Under the pieces are notes generated by a model that made no database searches, was not told where the DNA came from, and saw only the letters and a list, made by a program, of their open reading frames with translations. A stretch of 64,000 nt of DNA from Seleniivibrio woodruffii (GTDB lineage: Bacteria; Chrysiogenota; Deferribacteres; Deferribacterales; Geovibrionaceae), in assembly GCF_029267515.1 (NCBI RefSeq), contig NZ_JAJUIS010000001.1, forward strand, positions 248,001-312,000. The letters run 5' to 3'. Shown piece by piece: positions 54,837 to 64,000 of this stretch. A program made the translations under genes and the position numbers. Every line of letters starts with the position of its first letter. Position 1 is the first letter of the stretch.

Positions 54837-57065
54837 TTATAGATTCATGTTGGTCAATTTGTGAAAATTTGCAAAGAACGCCTGACCAAGGGAGATACAC
54901 CCGTCGTTGGGCGGTACTTTTGAGTGCAGGTGCAGCCGGACGGGACTTTGGGCAAAGAGAGAAACAAGCCTTCGAACGAGAAATATATTCTGGAAAACGC
55001 CGCCGGAAATAACGGCGTCCGTTATACTGTTTTCACTGCACAGCCTGACTGTCTGACTGAAAATCCAGTCCGCAAATCCGTTATGAAATGCGGAGGCTAT
55101 GAGCCGTCTGTCGGTGCCTTTGTTCAGGTCGTCAATAACGCAGGAGAAAAGTTCGTCTGGAGATGAAATGTTGTAAGTTCTGGTGTTATCACAGCAAAAA
55201 CCTTCAAGTTTCATGGCTGCATGTGCCTCGAAAAGATTTACAGGGGTTTGTGTGATAAGCGCTCCGGCACTTTCAAACATGCGCCCTGTGCTGGTTGTGG
55301 ATATACAGTTTATATTCTTTTCCGTCATTGTTGTGATAAAACTGATATCCTTTTCGGGCAGCCCGGTTTCGGCAGTGACCAGCTGGATATTGTCTTTAAG
55401 CAGACCGAAGCTGTTAAGATAGGACACCAGCATCCGCGCAGGGTTCTTCGCTGCTGAGTCCAATCCCGGCTGCGGAACGGACGGCAGATGCAATGCGCGT
55501 GAGATGTTCATATCTTTCATAACGAAGAACTCCCCGCCCCAGATGGTGCGGTCTGTGCCGAGACCTGTCCCGTCGAGAATTATTCCGACAACGTTGTCTG
55601 TAAGTCCGTTCTCCGCCATACATGCGAACATATGGGCGAGATGATGCTGAACCTCTATTGTATCAATACCCAGAGAACGGGCATAGCGCGTGCCGTGGTA
55701 ATCGGGGTGGAGGTCGCAGACGACAGTTTCCGGAGTGAGCCCGTAAAGGGACTGCATCTTTTTGACAGTTTCATCGTAAAACGAGCAGGTAGCAGGGTTG
55801 TCCAGATCGCCTATGTACTGGCTGACGAAGCCGTAACCGTCCTTTGCCAGCGTTACGGTGCTTTTAAGATGGGCTCCGGTGCCGATAACACATTTTTCTG
55901 ATTTTGATGGCAAAATTACCGGATAGGGTGCAAAGCCTCTGGCACGACGCATGATGTACGGATATCCGTTGACCACCGCGGCGAGAGAATCATCGCACCT
56001 GTTATGTATAGGTCTGTTGTGGTGAAGAAAATGTTCAGTGAAGAGTGAAAGCGTCTCTTCCGCTTCATGGGGATCTTTTGCGATAGGTTCATCTTTCAGG
56101 TTTCCGCTGGTTGCTACGATGAATTTTGTTTTCAGATATTTCATGAGAACCATATGCAGCGGCGTGTATGCGGTCATGTACCCCACTGCACCGGACATTG
56201 GGCAGACCAGCGGACTTATTTCATGATTGTCACACTCCAGAACAACTATGGGTGCCGACTGGCTGAACAACAGGTTTTTTTCAGGTTCAGAGATGTTAAG
56301 CCGTTCTAAAGTTTCAGGCAGCGCCATCACAGCCAGCGGCTTATCAGGACGTTTTTTAAGTTCACGCAGTTTTCGGATGGGCGCATCGTTAGCAGCGTCG
56401 CATATGAGATGATACCCGCCAAGCCCTTTCACAGCGACCAGTTCTCCGCTGTCGATGAGCTTAGCAACAGCAATCACAGCTTCAATGCCAGTGAGGTGGC
56501 GATAGCTTACGGATGGGCCGCATACGGGGCAGGCGTTTGGCTGTGCGTGGAAGCGTCTGTCCGCGGGATTTAAATATTCATTCCGGCAGTCAGGGCACAT
56601 GGTGAACTCAGACATAACCGTGCGCGGTCTGTCGTAAGGCATATCCAGCATAATGGTGTAGCGCGGACCGCAGTCGGTGCAGTTGGTGAACGGATATTCA
56701 AACCGCCTGTCGGAAGGGTCGGAAATCTCTTTTGCACAGTTGGGGCATATGGCTGTATCCGGCGGAACAAGGGACAGTCCGCCGGAGTGGGTTGATTTTT
56801 CTATGGTAAAACCTTCGTAATGGGTGTGCGTAGCCTCGGAAACGGAGCTTTCGGTTATATGCGCCAGCGGCGGCGCGTTTTTAATGATTTCATGGAGGAG
56901 GTTTTCTGCATCCTGTAAAGACTGTGCGTTGATCTGCACCTCAACGCCGCGTCCGCTGTTTACCACAGAACCGTTTATTCCCCTTGCCACGGCAAGGTTG
57001 TAAACAAACGGGCGGAAGCCCACTCCCTGCACTATTCCGTTGATATGTAATATAAAAGTTTTCAT
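54837..57065 (-). CDS. hypF: carbamoyltransferase HypF ([NiFe]-hydrogenase maturation)
   Basis: HypF makes the CN ligands of the NiFe site from carbamoyl phosphate. The 742-residue protein has the acylphosphatase domain (GIVQGVGFRPFVYN, 10-23), two zinc-finger pairs (CPNC, CTDCGPRY, CPDC, CPVCGP), the YrdC-like domain (VAVKGLGGYHL, RPIHNRCDDSLA) and the Kae1-like carbamoyltransferase domain (QHHLAH, LDGTGLG, SGGVFQN). No other hyp or hydrogenase genes lie in the window. The start overlaps the trkH stop by ATGA, an unusual coupling to potassium transport. Confidence 0.95.
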   Translation of the reverse strand: MKTFILHINGIVQGVGFRPFVYNLAVARGINGSVVNSGRGVEVQINAQSLQDAENLLHEIIKNAPPLAHITESSVSEATHTHYEGFTIEKSTHSGGLSLVPPDTAICPNCAKEISDPSDRRFEYPFTNCTDCGPRYTIMLDMPYDRPRTVMSEFTMCPDCRNEYLNPADRRFHAQPNACPVCGPSVSYRHLTGIEAVIAVAKLIDSGELVAVKGLGGYHLICDAANDAPIRKLRELKKRPDKPLAVMALPETLERLNISEPEKNLLFSQSAPIVVLECDNHEISPLVCPMSGAVGYMTAYTPLHMVLMKYLKTKFIVATSGNLKDEPIAKDPHEAEETLSLFTEHFLHHNRPIHNRCDDSLAAVVNGYPYIMRRARGFAPYPVILPSKSEKCVIGTGAHLKSTVTLAKDGYGFVSQYIGDLDNPATCSFYDETVKKMQSLYGLTPETVVCDLHPDYHGTRYARSLGIDTIEVQHHLAHMFACMAENGLTDNVVGIILDGTGLGTDRTIWGGEFFVMKDMNISRALHLPSVPQPGLDSAAKNPARMLVSYLNSFGLLKDNIQLVTAETGLPEKDISFITTMTEKNINCISTTSTGRMFESAGALITQTPVNLFEAHAAMKLEGFCCDNTRTYNISSPDELFSCVIDDLNKGTDRRLIASAFHNGFADWIFSQTVRLCSENSITDAVISGGVFQNIFLVRRLVSLFAQSPVRLHLHSKVPPNDGCISLGQAFFANFHKLTNMNL

Positions 57066-58513
57066 TTGCGCCAGAACATCGGAGTGAAGAGCACGATAAC
57101 AGTGTATATCTCAAGCCTGCCGATGAGCATGGCAGCGCTTAAAACCCATTTGACGTATTCAGGGAAGAAAGCAAAATTTTCTGTGGGACCGATAAGCCCG
57201 AAACCGGGACCTATATTGCCCAGAGTCGTAAGCGAAGCGGAAAACGCAGTTGCTATGTCGACGCCTGATGTGGAGACTATCAGGGCAACAATGAGCGCCG
57301 TTGTTATGTACAGGAAGAAAAATCCGCTGATGGCATATACAATATTCTTTTTTACAGGCTGTCCGTTGATGCGCAGTGCGAAAACCGCGCGTGGGTGAAT
57401 CAGATATTTCATCTCGTTGAGCCCCTGTTTCAGCAGAGTGATTATCCTTATGACCTTTATACCGCCCCCTGTGGAGCCGGAACATCCGCCCACGAACATG
57501 AGGAGAAAAAGAACTGTCTGTGCCAGAAAAGGCCATTTTTCGTAATCGTCGTTGGCAAATCCTGTTGTGGTTATAAAGCTGGCTACGTTAAATACCGCAT
57601 AGCGCACGCTTGTTGCAAAGTCCGGATAAACAGTTCCCGTTAGTGAATATGCTGTGACCAGAGTGGCAATAGTTACTATCACCAAATAGGTTTTAAGCTC
57701 GGAATCAGCGAACACAGGCTTGAAATTCCCTGTGAGAAAGCGGAAATGAAGGGAGAAATTCAGCCCCGAAAGGAGCATGAAAACTGTTATCACATAGTCT
57801 ACATATGCGGAGTTATAGTGCTGGACATTAGTGTTCTTCGTTCCGAAACCGCCCGTGGCAACAGTTGCAAAAGTATGGTTGAGAGAATCGAAAAGGGTCA
57901 TTCCTCCAAGCATAAGAAGTACGGTTTCCGCAACTGTAAAGAAAAGATATATGTACCACAGATATTTTGCAGTTTCTGTGATTCTGGGTGTCAGCTTGTC
58001 CACTGTGGGACCGGGTGCTTCCGCCTGAATAAGCTGCATACCGCCGATTCCCAGAAGAGGCAGAACCGCAACGGCGAGAACAACTATGCCCATTCCGCCC
58101 AGCCAGTGGGTCAGCGAACGCCAGAATAGGATGGATCTTGGCAGTGCTTCAATGTCCGTAATGATGGTTGCGCCTGTTGTGGAGAAACCGGAGATGGTCT
58201 CGAAAACAGCATCGGCATATGTGGGCACAACACCCGCGATATGGTATGGAAGTGCACCAACGAGAACTGCGGCAACCCAGCTTGCGGTAACCAGAAGAAA
58301 CCCGTCTTTTGTTGAAAGGTTTTTCGGCTTTTCATCTTTAAGAATATACAGTGCGACGGCGCCAACGCTTATGAGCAGGCTGCCGGATATGAAAAAGCTG
58401 TTTGTTGCGTGGCTCTCTCCGAACCGGATGGCGAGAACACCGCACAAGAGGTGGAAAGCGGCAATTATCACCTGAAGAATGGCGATTGTTTTTATTATTG
58501 CCCTGTAGTGCAT
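57062..58513 (-). CDS. trkH: Trk potassium uptake system membrane protein TrkH
   Basis: The 483-residue protein forms the K+ channel of the Trk/Ktr system. Four pore-loop filters are visible: ISGFSTTGAT, TVATGGFGTKN, ITTTGFANDDY and LGNIGPGFG. GGCSGSTGGGIKVIR is also typical. The regulatory subunit TrkA is encoded 3 bases upstream in the same operon, and hypF overlaps its stop codon. Gating by TrkA-bound nucleotides is expected from the family. Confidence 0.95.
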   Translation of the reverse strand: MHYRAIIKTIAILQVIIAAFHLLCGVLAIRFGESHATNSFFISGSLLISVGAVALYILKDEKPKNLSTKDGFLLVTASWVAAVLVGALPYHIAGVVPTYADAVFETISGFSTTGATIITDIEALPRSILFWRSLTHWLGGMGIVVLAVAVLPLLGIGGMQLIQAEAPGPTVDKLTPRITETAKYLWYIYLFFTVAETVLLMLGGMTLFDSLNHTFATVATGGFGTKNTNVQHYNSAYVDYVITVFMLLSGLNFSLHFRFLTGNFKPVFADSELKTYLVIVTIATLVTAYSLTGTVYPDFATSVRYAVFNVASFITTTGFANDDYEKWPFLAQTVLFLLMFVGGCSGSTGGGIKVIRIITLLKQGLNEMKYLIHPRAVFALRINGQPVKKNIVYAISGFFFLYITTALIVALIVSTSGVDIATAFSASLTTLGNIGPGFGLIGPTENFAFFPEYVKWVLSAAMLIGRLEIYTVIVLFTPMFWRK

Positions 58514-58516
58514 GGC

Positions 58517-59860
58517 TTACTCAGAAAAGAACGACTGGAGCGATTCCGCTGTGTTCCCTGCGGAAAAGGTCAGCGCTATGTCGCCAGACTGCATAACGAA
58601 ATTGCCGTCGGGGATGAAGGTGTTGTTTCTTCTGGCAACGGCGATAACAAGGCTTCCTTTGGGCAGTCTGATATTTTTAAGAGGTTTTTCTGTAACATCC
58701 GCCCCGTGTGCCACAAAAAATTCCGCAACCTCCGCCATTCCGTTGAGGACCTTAATAACACTCTTGATATTACCCTTTCTGATATATTTCAGTATGGCGT
58801 TTACAGAACTGACTTTGGGGCTGACGGTGGAGTCTATGCCCAGATCGTCGGAAATTGTGATGTAGTTGCTTTTGTTGACCAGCGCAACCGCACGTTTGAT
58901 GCCTTTTGATTTTCCGTATATGGCGGCGAGGATATTCAGTTCCTCGTTGTGAGTCGTACAGATGATGGCGTCGCAGCCGAAAAGTTGCTCGTCCTCGAAT
59001 ATGCTCTCGTCGGATATGTCTGCGTTGAGCACCAGCGCGTTGGGGAAATCCGCCGTGAGCATTTTACATATCTCGTAATCCTTATCGATTATCTTGACGC
59101 TTTTGCCCTGTTTCAGAAGCATATCGGCAACATGGTGCCCTATGTTTCCACCGCCGAGTATTACGATGGATTTCAGTTTTTTGCCGTGCATCCCTGCCTT
59201 TTTAAGTATCCTCACAAAACTTCGGGACGATGCCACGAGATATATGTGGTCTTTGTCGAGAACAACCGTGTCGCCGTCTGGTATTACGATTTCTTCGTCG
59301 CGCATGATGCCGGCGATGAGAAATTCCTCTTTCAGATCGCGTTTGATGTCTTTAAGTGTCTTTCCGCAGAAGAAAGAATCGTCGTCAACGATGATGTCTC
59401 TGAGCTGGATATTTACGTCTTCGAAAAGGAAAATGTCGCTTGTTGCTCCGTGCTGAACGGTTGAAACGATGGTTTTTGCAGCTTCAATCTCAGGGTTAAC
59501 GACATAGTCAACGCCCGCCAGAGCAGTGCCGAACATTTTACGTTTGGAATAGCTTACGTTGCGCACGCGGGCAATTTTTACAGGCACTTCGAATTCGCTT
59601 GCGACGATGAAACAGGTTATCATGTTTACCTCGTCGTAGTCCGTTGCGCTGATGAAGGCGTCGGCACTGTCAATGCCCGCCTCTTTGAGTACGTCAGGGT
59701 TGGTTGCTTCGCCTGTTATTACGAGACAGTCCAGATGGGACGAGGCATACTTAGCCCGCGCCGGATTTTTTTCCACCAGAACAACGTCCTTGCCTTCGTT
59801 TATAAGGGAGGATGCGATATGAAAACCGACCTCTCCCGCGCCTGCAACAACTATTTTCAT
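58517..59860 (-). CDS. trkA: Trk potassium transporter peripheral subunit TrkA
   Basis: TrkA is the cytoplasmic NAD(H)/ATP-binding regulator of TrkH. The 447-residue protein has two tandem RCK (TrkA_N/TrkA_C) units with nucleotide-binding motifs GAGEVGFHIA (residues 7-16) and GGGNIGHHVA in the second half. It is the first gene of trkA-trkH-hypF and is transcribed away from the rRNA methyltransferase-like gene. Confidence 0.95.
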   Translation of the reverse strand: MKIVVAGAGEVGFHIASSLINEGKDVVLVEKNPARAKYASSHLDCLVITGEATNPDVLKEAGIDSADAFISATDYDEVNMITCFIVASEFEVPVKIARVRNVSYSKRKMFGTALAGVDYVVNPEIEAAKTIVSTVQHGATSDIFLFEDVNIQLRDIIVDDDSFFCGKTLKDIKRDLKEEFLIAGIMRDEEIVIPDGDTVVLDKDHIYLVASSRSFVRILKKAGMHGKKLKSIVILGGGNIGHHVADMLLKQGKSVKIIDKDYEICKMLTADFPNALVLNADISDESIFEDEQLFGCDAIICTTHNEELNILAAIYGKSKGIKRAVALVNKSNYITISDDLGIDSTVSPKVSSVNAILKYIRKGNIKSVIKVLNGMAEVAEFFVAHGADVTEKPLKNIRLPKGSLVIAVARRNNTFIPDGNFVMQSGDIALTFSAGNTAESLQSFFSE

Positions 59861-59919
59861 ATATGAAGCCTACTATATTACAGTTGTAAACTCAACATAA
59901 TTGTTTTATCCTTTACTCC

Positions 59920-61242
59920 ATGCTGAATAAGGATTTTATCGAAAAATACACCACTGTTTTCGGAAACGGTGCAGAAAAGTTCTTCGAAACACTGATGCGG
60001 GAGAAGAGCCGCCACATAAGGCTTGCTGCCGCCAGAAACGCCGATTATCTGAAAGAGCTTTCGGAGCTTTCCATAGGGTTTGAGACTTCGGAGATACCCT
60101 CGGTTTACAGGATAACGGAGAATGCTGACAGGCTTACGGACACAATAGGCTTTCAGACGGGCGGGTTTTATATTATGAATCCCTCCTCCGTTTTCACTGC
60201 CGGAGTGCTTACGTCCCTTATGCCCGACTATCCGTACATCCTCGACGTTTCAAGTGCGCCGGGCGGCAAGACGTGCGCCATGGCGGACATCCTGAAAAAC
60301 CGCTGTGCAATAATCGCCAACGAACCATCCCCGAAACGCCTTAAATCATTACAGTTCAACATAGAAAAATACGGAAGCTATTCGGTGCGCACCGTCAGCA
60401 TGGACGGACGGAGCCTGCACAAGGTGTTCGACGGATTTTTCGACGGTATATTGCTGGACGCACCATGCAGCAATGAAAACAAGATTGGGCGCAACAAAAC
60501 CGTCAACGCCGAGTGGTCGCAGGAGCTTACGGAGCGTATGGCGAAGCTGCAGAAGGAGATAGCGGATTCCGCCTTCGTGTCGCTTAAAGAGGGAGGCGTG
60601 ATGGTCTATTCCACCTGCACGTTTGCTGTCGAAGAGAATGAGGCGGTGGTCAGACACCTGCTGGACAGTTTTGATTGTGAACCGGTTGACATAAACAACG
60701 GTCAGTATACGAAAGGCATAAGCGGCGACAAGGAAGTGGACGAAAAGGTTATCCGTTTCCTGCCGCATCTGGATGAGTACGACGGCTTTTTTATTGCTGC
60801 CATACGAAAAAAAGGCAAGCCCTCGGAGGGCGGCAGTTTTGTTCGGTTTAAACCTGACAAAGAGGTTAACGAATTTTTCACGGAATTTCCGGAATACGCC
60901 GAAGTTTATGAAAAGGGCGGTTCAAAGTTCCTGACCACCCGCATGGACAGAAGCATCAATTTTAAGAGCAACGGCATAATGCTGTTTAAGAGAGAGGGCG
61001 AGCTCACCTCTCAGGCGCTCTGGCAGCTTGCGGACATCGTCAGGGATGATATAAAGTCACAGACCGATTATAATAATGCACTCAGGTACCTGAAAGGGTT
61101 TGACATAGACATGCCCTCTGACTATCATGGCGGGGCTGTTTTTTATGATAACATACCCGTCGGAATGTCGAAACCGGTTCAGGGTATGCTCAAAAATAAA
61201 CTGGATCGCTATTTCCTCTACGGAAAAAATATTGAATGGTAG
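59920..61242 (+). CDS. RNA m5C methyltransferase (NOL1/NOP2/Sun family, RsmF-like)
   Basis: The 440-residue enzyme probably methylates cytosine C5 in rRNA or tRNA. It has the SAM motif SAPGGKT, the proton-donor motif DAPCSNENKIG and the nucleophile Cys in YSTCTF. It lacks the N-terminal NusB-like domain of RsmB and has a C-terminal extension resembling the PUA-like part of RsmF, hence the RsmF-like call. The target base is unknown. The Csd6-like gene follows after 4 bases. Confidence 0.9.
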   Translation: MLNKDFIEKYTTVFGNGAEKFFETLMREKSRHIRLAAARNADYLKELSELSIGFETSEIPSVYRITENADRLTDTIGFQTGGFYIMNPSSVFTAGVLTSLMPDYPYILDVSSAPGGKTCAMADILKNRCAIIANEPSPKRLKSLQFNIEKYGSYSVRTVSMDGRSLHKVFDGFFDGILLDAPCSNENKIGRNKTVNAEWSQELTERMAKLQKEIADSAFVSLKEGGVMVYSTCTFAVEENEAVVRHLLDSFDCEPVDINNGQYTKGISGDKEVDEKVIRFLPHLDEYDGFFIAAIRKKGKPSEGGSFVRFKPDKEVNEFFTEFPEYAEVYEKGGSKFLTTRMDRSINFKSNGIMLFKREGELTSQALWQLADIVRDDIKSQTDYNNALRYLKGFDIDMPSDYHGGAVFYDNIPVGMSKPVQGMLKNKLDRYFLYGKNIEW

Positions 61243-61246
61243 GGTT

Positions 61247-62809
61247 ATGAAAAAGTTTCTGATTATTCTTCTGCTTTTAACCGCTTCCTGTGCATTTGCG
61301 GCAAACACAATAATTAACGTCGCGGCGCAAAGGGGAGAGAGCTTTAACGCTGTCATCGTTGAAAAGGAAAAGAGAAAACTGCACGTCGTGCGCGTCACGG
61401 GCGACGGGGTATCAATCATAAAATCGGTCAACGTGCTTGTGGGCAAGGGAAACGGGGACAAGGCTTCCCGCGGGGATCTTAAAACTCCGGAAGGTGTTTA
61501 CAGAATAACGGGTTTCCTCTCCGGTCAGCGCCTCATAGAGATGTACGGCAAAGAGACCGCAAAGATATACGGTTTCGGTGCGTTTCCTCTGAACTACCCT
61601 AACCTGCTTGATAACCTTAACGGGAAAACAGGAGGAGGCATCTGGCTCCACGGAAAGGAGGACAACAGGCAGGATCCCGCCACAAAAGGCTGTGTTGCTC
61701 TGGACAACCCCGACATCCGCGGACTTTCGCAATACTTAAAACCCGGTACTCCGGTTATAATAACAAGAAACGCTCTCATAGGTTCCTCTCAAACATACAG
61801 GCAGTCGTATGACACCGCCAGAGCCGCTGTTAATGAGTTTATAAACGCGTGGCAGGCGAATAACTTCGACAGATTCAAGAAAGCATACGGCAAAGGCTTC
61901 CGCTCCAAGGACGGCAAAAGCCTGCAGGCGTATCTCAACTATAAAAAATATCTGATGGACACCTATCCGGACAGGAAGATAGCCGCGGACAACTTCCGTA
62001 TCTTCCATGAGTCAAAGGATGAGGTTGTGGCACAGTTCGACCAGTATTATTCCGCGGCGAATATGACCGTTTACGGGCGTAAAACCCTTTATTTCCGTAA
62101 TGAGGGCGGGCAGCTCAGGATTGTTGCGGAAGATTTTGAACAGATGAAAGGCGGAAACGTGAGACTTGCGGCAAAAGCACAGGAGAGCAAGCCTGTTCTG
62201 CCGGAGCTTGCTGAAAAACCGAAAGAGCAGTCTAAAAAACCTGAGCCTGTGGTTGTTGCCTCTGCGAAGCCGTTACCCAAAAAAGAACCGGTGAAAGAGG
62301 TTGTTAAAGAAACGCCGAAAGAGACCCCGAAAGAAACTGTTAAACCTCTGTCTGAAAAGATAATCGCTCAGGTTGAGCCGGAAAAGACAGAAACCGCACA
62401 GCCCGAAATTCATGAAACTCCGGAACAGTCCGAGCCTGAAAAAATTCTGGAAGACAACATGACCGGCATCCGTGAAACTGCCGCCGCGCTTCTGGACGGA
62501 TGGCAGACTGCATGGGAAAGCAGAAATATAGACGAATATATGTCATACTATTCCGAAAGGTTCAAAGGCGGACGCATGAACTTTGACGCATGGAAAAAGG
62601 ACAAGGGCGGCAAGTTCGGAAGAATAGCCTCTATCTCCGTAACGATTGAAGACGTCAAGGTTGAGATGGGCAAAGACGACACTGTAGTTGTCACATTCAT
62701 ACAGAAATATACCGGCGATACCTACAGCGACACTGGTATCAAAACACTTATACTTGAAAACGGCGACAGCGGACTCCGTATAGTCTCCGAAAACTGGAGA
62801 GCGAAATGA
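61247..62809 (+). CDS. Csd6-like L,D-carboxypeptidase/transpeptidase (YkuD) with two NTF2-like domains
   Basis: The 520-residue protein has a signal peptide (cut near AFA, residue 18), a YkuD domain with His135 and catalytic Cys149 (WLHGKEDN...ATKGCVAL), an NTF2-like domain (about 195-305), a Lys/Pro/Glu-rich linker (about 310-400) and a second NTF2-like domain (about 405-520). In Helicobacter, Csd6 trims peptidoglycan tetrapeptides and helps set helical shape. Two NTF2-like domains are unusual; Csd6 has one. ATG 61247 is chosen, as an upstream in-frame start lies in the preceding gene. It overlaps the Csd4-like gene by ATGA. Confidence 0.85.
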   Translation: MKKFLIILLLLTASCAFAANTIINVAAQRGESFNAVIVEKEKRKLHVVRVTGDGVSIIKSVNVLVGKGNGDKASRGDLKTPEGVYRITGFLSGQRLIEMYGKETAKIYGFGAFPLNYPNLLDNLNGKTGGGIWLHGKEDNRQDPATKGCVALDNPDIRGLSQYLKPGTPVIITRNALIGSSQTYRQSYDTARAAVNEFINAWQANNFDRFKKAYGKGFRSKDGKSLQAYLNYKKYLMDTYPDRKIAADNFRIFHESKDEVVAQFDQYYSAANMTVYGRKTLYFRNEGGQLRIVAEDFEQMKGGNVRLAAKAQESKPVLPELAEKPKEQSKKPEPVVVASAKPLPKKEPVKEVVKETPKETPKETVKPLSEKIIAQVEPEKTETAQPEIHETPEQSEPEKILEDNMTGIRETAAALLDGWQTAWESRNIDEYMSYYSERFKGGRMNFDAWKKDKGGKFGRIASISVTIEDVKVEMGKDDTVVVTFIQKYTGDTYSDTGIKTLILENGDSGLRIVSENWRAK

Positions 62810-64000
62810 AAAAACTTTTATTGATTATTGTCACGCTTCTGACGGCGGTTTCCGCATTTGCCCAGACAAGACCCTATACGAAGGTGGAGAACTATTTCAG
62901 AGGAACAGACTACGAACTGCAGGTCTATAAGATATACGGGCGGCAGGACGGACCCACCATGCTTATCCTCGGCGGTATACAGGGTGACGAGCCGGGCGGG
63001 TTCCTTTCCGCGGATTTATATTCCGACCTGCGGCTTGAAAAAGGCAACCTGATAGTAATACCCAGAGCTAATTTCAAATCCGTTATCCTATTCGACAGAG
63101 GACCCGACGGAGACATGAACCGCAGATTTCTGGACGAACCGGAAAGGTTTGAGATGGACAAGGTTGTGTCCGTCGTAAAGAAACTTATGAAAGAATCTGA
63201 CGTATTCCTTAATCTGCACGACGGGTGGGGATATCACAATCCGGTTTATGTGGATGCAAACCGCAACCCCAACAGGTTCGGTCAGTCTGTTATTACTGAT
63301 GCCGACGTGTATAAATGTGCGGACGGCAGAAGCATTGACCTGAAAAGCCATGCCCTCGATGTCCTTGAGACCGTAAACTCAAAGATAAGCGATGAAAGGT
63401 ATCACCTGCACTATTTCAACACTGATACTGCTAATCCGAAAACCCCGTTCAGCGATATGCGCAAAACAGCCACCTATTATGCTGTTAAACAATACTGCAT
63501 TCCGGCATATGGGATAGAATCCTCCAAAAACCTGCCCAGTGTGGAGCTTAAAGTGCTTTACCATAACTACGCTGTGAACGAGTTTATGAAGATATACGGC
63601 ATTGTGCCGGAAGTTCCCTCAATTATCCTTGAAAAGCCGAGATTTGACTACGCCATAATCGCCGTTAACGATGAGCCCAAAAAAGTGGACAGAGGTGAAA
63701 CCCTTTATATCAGCAGGGGAGATGTGGTGGAGCTTAGGCACATCGAATCCAACTATGACAGAGGCGTTTCAGGCGATCTTCTTGGGTACGGCACCCTTAA
63801 CGATCTTAATTCTAAATTTATAATAAAAAACAATTCGGTACTCCAGTTACGCAAGGACAACGTAAAAATTGGAAATATCAATATAGCGGTTGCTAAAACG
63901 ACTAAGCCAAAGAAAGAAACCGTCACTGCAACTGCGAAACCTGAACCGGCTAAAGAACCTTCAGTTCAGGCTCCGGTTTCCGGCTATTCTTTCAGCATAA
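62806..64000 (+). CDS. Csd4-like M14-family peptidoglycan D,L-carboxypeptidase (3' end outside window)
   Basis: 398 residues are visible with no stop. A signal peptide (MKKLLLII start, cut after SAFA, near residue 19) precedes an M14 zinc peptidase domain in which the first ligand is Gln59 rather than His (GGIQGDEPGG, Gln59/Glu62) with His138 in LNLHDGWGY. The Gln-Glu-His set is that reported for Helicobacter Csd4, which cuts peptidoglycan tripeptides to dipeptides. A Lys/Pro/Thr-rich segment begins near residue 365. It is translationally coupled to the Csd6-like gene, so the two should act together in the periplasm. Confidence 0.85.
   Translation, partial: MKKLLLIIVTLLTAVSAFAQTRPYTKVENYFRGTDYELQVYKIYGRQDGPTMLILGGIQGDEPGGFLSADLYSDLRLEKGNLIVIPRANFKSVILFDRGPDGDMNRRFLDEPERFEMDKVVSVVKKLMKESDVFLNLHDGWGYHNPVYVDANRNPNRFGQSVITDADVYKCADGRSIDLKSHALDVLETVNSKISDERYHLHYFNTDTANPKTPFSDMRKTATYYAVKQYCIPAYGIESSKNLPSVELKVLYHNYAVNEFMKIYGIVPEVPSIILEKPRFDYAIIAVNDEPKKVDRGETLYISRGDVVELRHIESNYDRGVSGDLLGYGTLNDLNSKFIIKNNSVLQLRKDNVKIGNINIAVAKTTKPKKETVTATAKPEPAKEPSVQAPVSGYSFSI

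Overview
The window reads as chromosomal core DNA from a free-living Gram-negative bacterium, most likely a Deferribacterota-type vibrioid anaerobe (Denitrovibrio/Geovibrio/Seleniivibrio-like). That placement is inferred from protein flavour, lipoproteins with lipoboxes, roughly 47-50 % G+C by eye and gene content; no database search was possible. Genes are densely packed, with many ATGA or TAATG couplings and long operons on both strands. No rRNA, tRNA, CRISPR array, insertion sequence or prophage was seen.

Layout. 1-9796 is an origin-proximal block: the end of recF, then gyrB, gyrA, folD, mnmE, mnmG and rsmG. A perfect parS site sits between a perfect DnaA box and an 8/9 DnaA-like box in the short mnmE-mnmG gap. 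9720-18240 holds a secreted protein of unknown function, a DUF362 ferredoxin-like protein and a signalling cluster: a degenerate EAL-HDOD protein, an IclR regulator, a hybrid PAS histidine kinase and a receiver-GGDEF protein whose phospho-acceptor position is Glu. 18270-23346 (minus) carries a PLP aminotransferase behind a structured leader, then der, a lipoprotein and argH. 24003-28870 is the hrcA-grpE-dnaK / dnaJ heat-shock block with a textbook promoter, CIRCE element and terminators. 28891-31852 has a sirtuin-like protein, a DUF2917 gene and a divergent MocR-type regulator.

31855-33736 is the clearest foreign insert: an A+T-rich two-gene cassette made of a three-Cys-motif DUF5131 (Gp37/Gp68-like) protein and its TcmP partner. 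This is the best candidate here for a poorly described system. 33854-38009 (minus) holds a peroxiredoxin, murI, an unknown membrane protein and an SRPBCC-SDR39U1 fusion. 38370-46881 has pta-ackA, ruvB-radA-fabI, a metal ABC transporter (znuCB-like, no binding protein) and a GAF-GGDEF cyclase. 47085-53599 is one long plus-strand run: parA-parB-bactofilin-tpiA-secG-peptide ABC transporter. 53596-59860 (minus) has a receiver-HDOD protein and trkA-trkH-hypF. 59920-64000 has an RNA m5C methyltransferase followed by an overlapping Csd6-like / Csd4-like peptidoglycan peptidase pair.

How it fits together. The parS site near the gyrase/mnmG block is the expected target of the ParA/ParB pair encoded 40 kb away. 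The bactofilin next to parAB and the Csd6/Csd4-like enzymes are the same kinds of parts that give Helicobacter its curved shape, which suits a vibrioid cell. Four separate c-di-GMP/HDOD proteins point to rich second-messenger control.
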